A DNA stretch of 64,000 bases, from the NCBI RefSeq assembly GCF_002646595.1, contig NZ_PDUD01000027.1, positions 124,001-188,000 on the forward strand. The letters run 5' to 3'. Within the stretch, counting starts at the first letter, position 1. Every line of letters starts with the position of its first letter. The notes beneath the pieces are model-generated. The model worked only from the letters and a program-made list of their open reading frames with translations, had not been told where the DNA came from and did no database searches. Positions 53,317 to 60,398 of this stretch are shown in pieces. Both the position numbers and the translations under genes were made by a program. Source of the stretch: Flavilitoribacter nigricans DSM 23189 = NBRC 102662 (GTDB lineage: Bacteria; Bacteroidota; Bacteroidia; Chitinophagales; Saprospiraceae).

Positions 53317-54285
53317 ATGTACAAACAAACGCTTCTTGTTGCACTAACAATTCTTTGCTGCGGCCTGGTCCGAATGGAAGCGCAGCGCTACGCTTCCGAT
53401 GTCTTCGTCAGCGTCGATAAACAGACCTATACCTACGCTACGGTCGACGGCGAAGCACTTTATCTGGATCTCTACCGGCCACTGGGTGATACCGAACGGA
53501 ACAAACCGGTGATCCTGTATGTCCACGGCGGCGGCTTTTCCGGTGGTTCGCGCGATGGTGCCGGTTTGGTGACTTTTGCGGAAGATTTTGCCAAAAAAGG
53601 CTACGCTGTGGCCTCTATTTCCTACCGCCTCCGTATGAAGGGCAAAGGTTTCGGCTGTGATATTACCGCCCAGGAAAAGATCAGAACCTTTCAGGAAGCG
53701 GCGCTGGACATCCGGCAGGCGACCAAATTCCTCCTGGATCGCCGGCAGGAGTTTGGGGTCAATCCCGATCAGATCGTACTGGCCGGCAGCAGCGCCGGCG
53801 CCGAAGCGGTCCTCCATGCGGCTTACTGGAAAACGTCCGATCTGCCCGCCAATGCGGTGGCGCTGCCGGCGGGATTCCGTTACGGCGGTGTGATCAGTAT
53901 GGCCGGTGCGCTGGTCGACCCGCAATTGATCACAGAATCTTCGGCTATTCCTACGCAGCTTTTCCACGGCACCTGTGATAATCTCGTGCCCTACGCCACT
54001 GCACCGCATCACTACTGCCAGGCCGGTGACGCCGGTTACCTGATCCTGCACGGCTCCCGCTCCATTGCCGACCGCCTGCAGGAGATCGGCAAGCCTTTCT
54101 ACATTTTCACTTCCTGTAATGGAAAACACGAATGGGCCGGAAAACCCCTGGCGGACTATCGGCACATTATGCTGGACTTTATGTACAATGATATCCTCCG
54201 GAAATCCTACCGGCAGATCAGTGAGGTGGTCAGTCAGGAAGGAGGCTGTGATTACCACGAAAATGGTTTCCCCTATTGCAAGTAG
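53317..54285 (+). CDS. Exported alpha/beta hydrolase (carboxylesterase-like)
   Basis: A 322-residue enzyme from ATG 53317, giving a signal peptide (MYKQTLLVALTILCCGLVRM). The alpha/beta-hydrolase core is clear: the oxyanion motif YVHGGGFSGGS (residues 69-78), the nucleophile S159 in LAGSSAGAEAV, an acid at D221 (FHGTCDNLVPY) and H271 (GKHEWAG). This order is that of the hormone-sensitive-lipase/carboxylesterase group, which hydrolyses short acyl or carbohydrate esters. The cell location should be periplasmic or secreted. A short PNPOx-like gene precedes it on the same strand. Confidence 0.88.
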   Translation: MYKQTLLVALTILCCGLVRMEAQRYASDVFVSVDKQTYTYATVDGEALYLDLYRPLGDTERNKPVILYVHGGGFSGGSRDGAGLVTFAEDFAKKGYAVASISYRLRMKGKGFGCDITAQEKIRTFQEAALDIRQATKFLLDRRQEFGVNPDQIVLAGSSAGAEAVLHAAYWKTSDLPANAVALPAGFRYGGVISMAGALVDPQLITESSAIPTQLFHGTCDNLVPYATAPHHYCQAGDAGYLILHGSRSIADRLQEIGKPFYIFTSCNGKHEWAGKPLADYRHIMLDFMYNDILRKSYRQISEVVSQEGGCDYHENGFPYCK

Positions 54286-54432
54286 GGGATAGGCACGCCG
54301 GAACAGTTGGAAGACCGGGTCAGGCACCCGGCTGGGGTTAGGGGGCGGTCAGTACAGCACTGATGATTACTGCCCTGCCGGTGACAAATCGGTCTGTAAT
54401 TGTAAGGCATACACTTATAATCAGGACAATAA

Positions 54433-54463
54433 TTGGAAGATCAATCATATTTTTTTACATTTG
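54433..54463 (+). promoter_or_regulatory. Bacteroidota-type promoter upstream of a short leader
   Basis: TTG (54433-54435) and TACATTTG (54456-54463) with 20 bp between them, a near-ideal fit to the consensus. The predicted start is near 54470, immediately before a 10-codon leader frame and a terminator hairpin. Confidence 0.75.
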
Positions 54464-54472
54464 TACGTGACT

Positions 54473-54502
54473 ATGAACTACACTTTGAGCCTGGCGTTCT
54501 AA
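54473..54502 (+). CDS. Possible leader peptide
   Basis: A 9-residue frame (MNYTLSLAF, then TAA) that begins about three bases from the predicted transcript start, so it would be almost leaderless. Codons 6-8 overlap the left arm of the terminator hairpin at 54488-54495, and the stop codon falls in the loop. A ribosome on this frame would prevent the hairpin from forming, which is the logic of attenuation. It may also be a chance frame inside a small RNA. Confidence 0.4.
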   Translation: MNYTLSLAF

Positions 54503-54540
54503 CCATTTTCGGACAGCCAGGCTTTTTTTTGTCCAGATTT
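54488..54540 (+). terminator. Intrinsic terminator in the leader of the flavoprotein gene
   Basis: The stem AGCCTGGC/GCCAGGCT (54488-54495 and 54526-54533) is followed by a run of eight T residues. The 30-base loop holds the end of the leader frame. It lies 35 bases before the ATG at 54575. Confidence 0.75.
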
Positions 54541-54574
54541 GTTTTTCCCTCACCGGTTCTCTATTTTCCCTTTT

Positions 54575-55813
54575 ATGATACAAACTGATATCGCCATTCT
54601 CGGGGCCGGCCCCGGCGGTGCTTCTACGGCATTGAAGTTGAGTCACTTAGGCTTGCCCTGTGTACTCATTGATAAGGCGGATTTTCCGAGGGACAAGGTT
54701 TGCGGTGATGCCATCAGTGGAAAAGTAACCACCCTGCTGCACCGGCTGGATCCCGCCATTATGGCCCGTTTTCACGGGATGTCCATTCAATCCGACGTTT
54801 GGGGTATGCGTTTTTATGCCCCCAATGGGAAGCGGGTAGAGGTGCCCTTTCCAATTAAGTCCGAGGCCGGTCACGCGCCGGGTTATGTCAGTAAACGAAT
54901 CGATTTTGACCAGTTCCTGATCGATGAAGTGAGACGCCGGCCGGATATTCAACTGCACCTGAATAAGGAGATCAGCTCTTTCAAACGGCAGGAAACGGGC
55001 TGGCGGCTGCAGACTGCGGACGGGGATTTTACCGTGAACTGCCGACTTCTCGTGGTAGCGGACGGCGCCCATTCCCGCTTTAGCCGGACCATTGCCGGAC
55101 TGGAAAAAGACACCGCTCACCACGCCGCTGCCCTGCGGGCCTACTACCGGAATGTCGGGGACCTGAGCGAGCGGGGATTCATTGAACTTCACTTTATACA
55201 CGATATCACACCGGGTTATTTCTGGATATTTCCCCTGCCGGACGGCATGGCGAATGTAGGCCTGGGCATGCGCAGCGACATACTCGCTAAAAAAGGGCTC
55301 AACCTGAAGGAGACCCTACGATGGATCATTGAAAAGCACCCCACGATCAGCGAACGCTTTAAGGATGCGGAATTGATCGGTAAAGTCCACGGGTTCGGTC
55401 TGCCGCTGGGCTCCAAACCACGACCCATTTCCGGTGATCATTACGTGCTGGTCGGAGATGCCGGGCATCTGGTGGATCCGATAACCGGCGAGGGGATCGG
55501 CAATGCCTGTTACAGCGGCTTTATTGCCGCCGAGCTGGCCGAAAAATGTGTGCAGGAAAATGATTTCTCCGCCGCCCGCCTGCAGGCCTACGACATTCGC
55601 GTGGCCCGGGTACTGGGTTCGGAGATGGCGCTGAGTTATCGTCTGCAGAAATTGCTGGCCTACCCCAGAGTGGTCAATTTTATGGCGAGGGTAGTGGCCG
55701 GGAATCAGCGCATGATGCAGGTACTCTCCCGGATGTACGCCGATTTTGACCTGCGCCTGGAACTGGCTCGTCCCTGGTTTTGGATCAAAATGTTCTTTAC
55801 CGGTAAGCGCTAA
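54575..55813 (+). CDS. FAD-dependent oxidoreductase of the geranylgeranyl-reductase type
   Basis: A 412-residue flavoprotein from ATG 54575. The N-terminal dinucleotide-binding fold (DIAILGAGPGGASTALKLSH) binds FAD; further signatures are FPRDKVCGDAISGK, the strand LLVVADGAHSRFSR, and the late GDAGHLVDPITGEGIGNACY. This set is typical of the geranylgeranyl reductase family, which reduces double bonds of isoprenoid chains, or oxidises small molecules in related members. The product here is unknown. Its transcription probably begins at the promoter at 54433 and passes a terminator at 54488-54540. Confidence 0.92.
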   Translation: MIQTDIAILGAGPGGASTALKLSHLGLPCVLIDKADFPRDKVCGDAISGKVTTLLHRLDPAIMARFHGMSIQSDVWGMRFYAPNGKRVEVPFPIKSEAGHAPGYVSKRIDFDQFLIDEVRRRPDIQLHLNKEISSFKRQETGWRLQTADGDFTVNCRLLVVADGAHSRFSRTIAGLEKDTAHHAAALRAYYRNVGDLSERGFIELHFIHDITPGYFWIFPLPDGMANVGLGMRSDILAKKGLNLKETLRWIIEKHPTISERFKDAELIGKVHGFGLPLGSKPRPISGDHYVLVGDAGHLVDPITGEGIGNACYSGFIAAELAEKCVQENDFSAARLQAYDIRVARVLGSEMALSYRLQKLLAYPRVVNFMARVVAGNQRMMQVLSRMYADFDLRLELARPWFWIKMFFTGKR

Positions 55814-55854
55814 CTATCCGGTGTTCAGCGCTACTGGAGCCGAACACCGGATAG
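55814..55854. terminator. Bidirectional hairpin between convergent genes
   Basis: The arms 55814-55826 and 55842-55854 (CTATCCGGTGTTC and its complement) form a perfect 13-bp stem with a 15-base loop, one base after the flavoprotein stop. No long T-run follows on either strand. It should define the ends of both transcripts. Confidence 0.7.
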
Positions 55855-55866
55855 TGCGCAGGGGAA

Positions 55867-57210
55867 TCAATCGTCAATCGTGATCTTCCCGTCGTAGGAA
55901 ATAATGGTGATCTTCGGACTGCTATCCGTGGCACCTTTGGTTTTGCCGCGGAACTCCAGCCGGTCGTTCTTTTCTTTGTAGAACTGAGATTCCAGTCGTT
56001 CTTCCGGATAGTTGAGACGGCCGTAGGTCAGGTTGGCATCCATTTGGAATTCGCTGCCTTCGGGGAGTTTAATACTGAAATCGGTGTATTTACCTTCAAA
56101 TTCGATCCCTTCCAGCGGGCCGGTCAGTTCATCCACTTCCAGTTCGTCATCGTAGGATTTTAGGAAAAGTTTATTGCGCAGTTTTTCGATCTTGAACTCC
56201 GTGTATTTGGAATCCGCCGAAAGACTGCCCAAGCGACCGATCTCGACTTTGTCGTCGTATGAACTTTCGAAAGAGAGCTGGCCGACTTCCTTGATCTTAA
56301 ACTCTGTGTATTTACTTTTCACGAGCAGTTCGTTGCCTCCGTCGCTGATGAACTCACCGTCGTAAATATCGATCCGGGCGTTGTTGAAGCGGCCGACGGA
56401 AAATTCGGTGTACTTATCCTGCAGATTGAGCTCTCCTATGATCGTTCCCCACTTGATATCGTCGTCGTAGGTATCCGCCGTCAGGTCATTGAAGCTGCCC
56501 ATGATCAGTTCGGAATATTTGCTTTTGAGCATAACGTTGCGGCCGTTGCCCATTTCCAGATCAGAATCATAGATCTCCAGATCGGCGTCCTCGAAATTCC
56601 CCAGCTTACCCTTGCTGTATTTTGCTTTCAGGGCCAGGCTGCCGCCGACATTGCCGACATTGATCCGGCCGCTGTAAATATCGATAGCCAGGTTGTTTTT
56701 GACGCCCGATTCGATCAGGATCTCATCGTATTTATTGCTCACGAAAAGCTTGCTGCTGGCCGGTACGGAAACGGTCGCTTCGATCTTCAGGTTGCGGAGG
56801 TTGTTGATGCGGGTGCCGTCTTCCAGTTCCAGACGGGTCACGCCGTTGCGATTGTTCCAGTTGCGTACCTTCAGGTGAGTGACCACTTCCAGATCGTTGG
56901 ACGATTCGGTCAGTTCGCATTTGAAGTAGCGCTTCAGGGTCTCCAGATCTTCCTGATCGGAGGCTTCGCCGAAAAGTTTAACGGACACGCCCACCTTACC
57001 GTTAGTAGCCGGTACCACTTTCAGCGGACCGTAACGATGACTGATCCTGACATTGGCCTTGGCTGCATAAGATTCTTCGATCGTTTTGATCGGATTGCCC
57101 TGTCCGAAGAGGGGCGTCAGGCTCATCACCGCCACCGCCAGCAGTAGCAAACCGCCTTTTAGCGTGGGGGTGATGATCATTTGTAAACTTAGTGATTTAT
57201 AGAAATTCAT
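55867..57210 (-). CDS. Exported beta-solenoid-like repeat protein (DUF4097-like)
   Basis: A 447-residue protein with an N-terminal signal region. After a first domain, the sequence falls into repeats of about 20 residues, each ending near KSKYTEFKI or a variant (KYSKGKLG, KYSELIMG, KYTEFSVG, KYTEFKIE, KYTDFSIK), alternating with YDDD/YDGE segments. This is a regular beta-strand ladder like those of DUF4097 family proteins. The start is uncertain by 10 residues (57210 or 57180). It is the last gene of a sigma/anti-sigma unit, so it may be sensed or controlled by it. Function is unknown. Confidence 0.82.
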   Translation of the reverse strand: MNFYKSLSLQMIITPTLKGGLLLLAVAVMSLTPLFGQGNPIKTIEESYAAKANVRISHRYGPLKVVPATNGKVGVSVKLFGEASDQEDLETLKRYFKCELTESSNDLEVVTHLKVRNWNNRNGVTRLELEDGTRINNLRNLKIEATVSVPASSKLFVSNKYDEILIESGVKNNLAIDIYSGRINVGNVGGSLALKAKYSKGKLGNFEDADLEIYDSDLEMGNGRNVMLKSKYSELIMGSFNDLTADTYDDDIKWGTIIGELNLQDKYTEFSVGRFNNARIDIYDGEFISDGGNELLVKSKYTEFKIKEVGQLSFESSYDDKVEIGRLGSLSADSKYTEFKIEKLRNKLFLKSYDDELEVDELTGPLEGIEFEGKYTDFSIKLPEGSEFQMDANLTYGRLNYPEERLESQFYKEKNDRLEFRGKTKGATDSSPKITIISYDGKITIDD

Positions 57211-57329
57211 TTAAAAAGTGTTTAATCGTTAGTTGAAAATAAATTGCTGTGAAGTTTCTACGGTGGGGAAGCAGTACCCGGGGCCCCGGCTCAGCTCTCA
57301 CTGTATTCGCTTCACTTTTGCTTCTGGAA

Positions 57330-57908
57330 TTAAATGGACCGTGCCCGGCTCCGCTCTTCGACCTGTTTTTGTTTGTCGATCTCCCGGGAAAGTCGTTCCA
57401 GAATGCGCAGTTTTTGTTCGTAATAGCGCATGAGGGTACTGACCCATTCATCATTGTCGAAAACTTCCGGAAGATCCTGCATTTGCCGGCGGTGGATCTT
57501 TTCCAGTTCATCCAGTTCGTTGAAAATATCGATAAACTCCTGCCGGTTCAGACCATCCAGGTTCAGTTCAGCTTCCTTACGGGCAATCGTACGGCGGAAG
57601 GCCATTTCTTCATCGGCGATCTCCGGATAATAATCTTCCACCGAGAGATTGGCGCCGGCCATACTTTCCTGGCCCGGTGGCTGGATCAGCCAGATCGAAA
57701 CTCCGATCAGCAAGAGTACCGCCGCCGCTGCGGTCAGCTGCCAGTTGCGACCGACCTGGAGTTGCCAGCCCGAACCGGATCGGGCGGGTAGCGGCCGGAT
57801 CCGGGCCTCCGGTTGTTGTATTTTCTGCCAGAGCGCATCGGCATCCACGGACTCTATCCGGTCCAGCTCCGCTTGATTTTCCCTGATTTTCTTTTCTAAT
57901 TGATCCAT
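57330..57908 (-). CDS. Probable anti-sigma factor, membrane-bound
   Basis: A 192-residue protein with a cytoplasmic N-terminal helix region (DQLEKKIRENQAELDRIESV), one membrane helix (LTAAAAVLLLIGVSIWLI, about residues 55-73) and an extracytoplasmic C-terminus rich in charged helices (ELDGLNRQEFIDIFNELDE-like). It lies between the ECF-type sigma gene and the beta-solenoid protein, all on the minus strand, the usual place of an anti-sigma factor. No zinc-binding motif (HxxxCxxC) is visible, so it is not a ZAS-domain type and could instead be a regulator of another kind. Confidence 0.7.
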   Translation of the reverse strand: MDQLEKKIRENQAELDRIESVDADALWQKIQQPEARIRPLPARSGSGWQLQVGRNWQLTAAAAVLLLIGVSIWLIQPPGQESMAGANLSVEDYYPEIADEEMAFRRTIARKEAELNLDGLNRQEFIDIFNELDELEKIHRRQMQDLPEVFDNDEWVSTLMRYYEQKLRILERLSREIDKQKQVEERSRARSI

Positions 57909-58002
57909 GTTGTCTGTTGATGTTTGGGGATGGTGGAAATTTGGATGTTGAGATCCCGGGTTGTTGGGAGGTCGGCGTTTTTAGAGCTTTAACTCCCAAT
58001 TT

Positions 58003-58575
58003 CTAGCGTCCCTTTATCCCATTATCCATACTTTTTAAAATTTCCTGCAGCAGTTGCCGGCCGCGTCGGTATTGGGTTTTGGATGTCGATTCACTGATGT
58101 CCAGTATTTGCGCAATTTCCTGGTGTTGGTAGCCTTCCAGCAGATAAAGGGTCAGCACTACCCGCGATCCCGCCGGTAATTGCTTGATCGCACTGTGGAT
58201 GGTCGCCATGCTCACTTCCGGAGGTTCTTCCACACTGGCCGGATGCGGTATGCCGTTTTCCGGGAGGGTATCCGTATAATCGATCCGCCTTTTTCCCCGC
58301 AGATGTTCGATCGTGGTATTGATCGCAATGCGTTTGATCCAGGCACCGATCGTGGAATCCCCTTTAAAACTGGGCAGGTAGCGAAAAACCTTGAGAAAGA
58401 CTTCCTGCAGGATATCTTCGGCCAGGTGCCGGTCGGCAACCATACGAATGACCCGGTTGTACATGGCCTGTACATACCGGTCGTAGAGCACCCGCTGCGC
58501 GGCGGAGTCACCCTCCCGGCATAATTCTATTAATTGCTGGTCTTCGATATTTAAGGTGTAATGGTACAAGCCCAA
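58003..58575 (-). CDS. ECF-type RNA polymerase sigma factor
   Basis: A 190-residue sigma factor. Region 2 has DRYVQAMYNRVIRMVADRHL, DILQEVFLKVFRYLPSFKG and AWIKRIAINTTIEHLRGKR; region 4 has AIKQLPAGSRVVLTLYLLEG and the helix-turn-helix YQHQEIAQILDISESTSKT. No region 1 or 3 is present, as expected for ECF. The frame opens with TTG at 58575 and has no ATG before the conserved part, so a TTG start is likely. It is followed by the anti-sigma-like gene and the beta-solenoid gene, probably one operon. Confidence 0.93.
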   Translation of the reverse strand: MGLYHYTLNIEDQQLIELCREGDSAAQRVLYDRYVQAMYNRVIRMVADRHLAEDILQEVFLKVFRYLPSFKGDSTIGAWIKRIAINTTIEHLRGKRRIDYTDTLPENGIPHPASVEEPPEVSMATIHSAIKQLPAGSRVVLTLYLLEGYQHQEIAQILDISESTSKTQYRRGRQLLQEILKSMDNGIKGR

Positions 58576-58883
58576 AATTCAGTCTTTTAAGTGAGCAGTT
58601 TAACCCAAAAGACGGGGGCTGAAAAAAAAGGTTGGAATCCAACCAACCATTTTTAAAAAAAATTGCTCCATTAATATACGGGTTGAAATACCTCTGGCCG
58701 GAAGAAGATTCGGCCGATTTTGAAGTTTTTCCGGTGAAATGTAATCTTTTGTGAATTTCACATTTATTTAACGTCATTTTTGGAAACCTTCGCAATATTT
58801 CCCCGTTTATAATGTTATAAATGCATAAAAGTATTAAATTAACGTTGGCTTAAGTTTCATAAACTAGTGAGTGTAAAGTGAAG

Positions 58884-58916
58884 CTCCGCGAATTTCGGTT
58901 CGCGGAGTTTTTTTTT
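58884..58916 (+). terminator. Orphan intrinsic terminator
   Basis: A 9-bp stem (CTCCGCGAA and TTCGCGGAG, 58884-58892 and 58899-58907) with a 6-base loop and nine T residues. No plus-strand gene precedes it; a small RNA beginning in the 58800-58860 region is possible. Confidence 0.78.
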
Positions 58917-59006
58917 GTCCCGGTCTGAATTTAGCTCGACTTTAGTATTTTATGTTGCGTTGGGTAAATAGAATAGGAAAACGGACATTCCAGATCAATA
59001 TATGGC

Positions 59007-59155
59007 CAGGGCTACGCCCTTCGATGTAAAACCCGTTACTGATCTACAAATATTTTCGCAGCTACGCCGCTGACATCGATAAGGGCATAGCCCTGTAATA
59101 TTTGTAGCAGCATAATTGATATCAGGTCGGGGAAGGGCATAGCCCTGGAGATAAA
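59007..59155. repeat. Nested AGGGCTA/GCCCT inverted repeats
   Basis: CAGGGCTACGCCCTTCGATGT (59007-59027) is matched inversely by ACATCG-AT-AAGGGCATAGCCCTG (59073-59095), with CTACAAATATT and AATATTTGTAG as further arms. A third unit (AAGGGCATAGCCCTGG) follows at about 59139. The arms are palindromes in themselves. They look like a dispersed intergenic repeat family. Confidence 0.7.
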
Positions 59156-59264
59156 ATGGGATTCCTCCACCCAGTGAGACGGCGAACTCAAAGAACGATT
59201 TTAAGACATCCGGTTTGCGAGAGTACTGAATCCTATCATTGAAAATGCTAAAGTCAAGCTTAGA

Positions 59265-59421
59265 GCCTATCCAAAAAACATCCTTTGGTCTTAAAATAAC
59301 CATCTATGGAACCTCATTTCGTCAATTCTTCCTTCCGTAGCGCTGCTACGAAACTCGAAAATTACTCCGTGAGCACCCATATCTGGTCATTTTCGACAGC
59401 AAAAACAGTTGCTGGATAGGC
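59265..59421. mobile_element. MITE-like element or transposon remnant
   Basis: GCCTATCCA (59265-59273) recurs inverted as TGGATAGGC (59413-59421), enclosing about 140 bp with no open frame. AAGC lies outside both arms, five bases away on the left and directly adjacent on the right. A small internal hairpin (CGTAGC/GCTACG, 59336-59350) is present. Such a layout fits a non-autonomous element, but no transposase is near and target duplication is not clear. Confidence 0.4.
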
Positions 59422-59507
59422 GCTTAACGCATCTAAAATAAGGATCTAAAGTGCCGGATTCGGTAAAAATGGCGGACGTAAATAGTGTAAAGTATCGACG
59501 CTGCGTG

Positions 59508-59515
59508 TAAATTTG
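59508..59515 (+). promoter_or_regulatory. TAAATTTG -7 box of the PPK2 gene
   Basis: TAAATTTG matches TAnnTTTG. The expected TTG at -33 is missing (GTG near 59485), so this is a half-match. The start would be near 59522, 20 bases before the ATG at 59542. Confidence 0.45.
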
Positions 59516-59541
59516 GTGCAAATCCACTGAAGCCGGACATT

Positions 59542-60303
59542 ATGAAACGACGCACCATTGAGGAATTCTACCAGGTAGATTCCCGTTATATTGAAGAATT
59601 ATATTTTTTGCAGGTCGAATTGCTGAAACTCCAAAAGCATGTACACGAACAGGGCCTGCGCCTGGCCATCGTCTTCGAGGGCCGGGATACCGCCGGAAAA
59701 GGAGCGGCCATCTTCCGCTTTTCGCAGTTTCTCAATCCGCGTGCCTACCGGATTATCGCGCTGGGCAAACCAACCGAGCTGGAACGTAAACAATGGTATT
59801 TCCAACGCTACATCAAAGCACTTCCCAATGCGGGCGAGATCGTGTTTTTTGACCGAAGCTGGTACAACCGGGCCGTGGTGGAACCGGTAATGGGATTTTG
59901 CAGCCCGGAACAGTACGAGATGTTTATGCAACAGGTGTGCCCGCTGGAAAAAATGCTGACGGAAGACGGAATATTGCTGGTGAAATTATGGTTCTCCATC
60001 GATGCCCAGCAGCAAAAAGAACGGATCAAAGAACGCCAGGAGAATCCGCTTAAACGCTGGAAAGTAAGCCCGGTAGATCTGGCGGCTCAGGAAAAGTGGG
60101 ACGAATTTACCACCTACAAAAACAGCATGTTTGAGCGTACCCATTCCGATTATGCGCCCTGGGTGGTGATCCGGGGCCGTACCCGGGAAGAAAGCCGGAT
60201 CCAGGCGATGCGCCATCTGCTTTCCCTGATCGAGTTCGAAGGGCGTTCGGCCGAATTGCCGCCGCCCGATCCCGAAGTGCTCCGACTTTGGGATAAAATA
60301 TGA
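59542..60303 (+). CDS. ppk2: Polyphosphate kinase 2 (PPK2)
   Basis: A 253-residue kinase. The Walker A motif is GRDTAGKG (residues 47-54) and the Walker B region with lid is VFFDRSWYNR (D104). The conserved PPK2 segments RFSQFLNPRAYRIIALGKP, QWYFQRYIKALP and LVKLWFSIDAQQQKERI are present. PPK2 enzymes transfer phosphate between polyphosphate and nucleoside di- or monophosphates, linking stored polyphosphate to nucleotide pools in the cytoplasm. Which nucleotide is preferred cannot be read. It stands alone, with a -7 box just upstream and no ppk1 in view. Confidence 0.95.
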   Translation: MKRRTIEEFYQVDSRYIEELYFLQVELLKLQKHVHEQGLRLAIVFEGRDTAGKGAAIFRFSQFLNPRAYRIIALGKPTELERKQWYFQRYIKALPNAGEIVFFDRSWYNRAVVEPVMGFCSPEQYEMFMQQVCPLEKMLTEDGILLVKLWFSIDAQQQKERIKERQENPLKRWKVSPVDLAAQEKWDEFTTYKNSMFERTHSDYAPWVVIRGRTREESRIQAMRHLLSLIEFEGRSAELPPPDPEVLRLWDKI

Positions 60304-60398
60304 AGAACGGGTAAGCGCCAAAGCCGGGACCAGCAGAAGGCCGGTTCCCGGTTTGACGCCAATTCTAGACTTTATCTAAACCGCTTTGGTCTGTACCC

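Larger units (their letters stand above)
58576..59541. other. Long intergenic region: orphan terminator, repeats, MITE-like element
   Basis: About 970 bp between the sigma gene and PPK2. It holds, in order, a plus-strand terminator without an upstream gene (58884-58916), a set of repeated AGGGC-TA-GCCCT palindromes (59007-59155), an element with inverted ends GCCTATCCA (59265-59421) and the PPK2 promoter (59508-59515). No gene was found. Confidence 0.6.

Noticed and set aside
59490-59541. GGTGCAAATCCACTG before PPK2, reminiscent of part of a cobalamin riboswitch
   Set aside because: The B12 box and the rest of the conserved core are absent, and the gene has no link to cobalamin.
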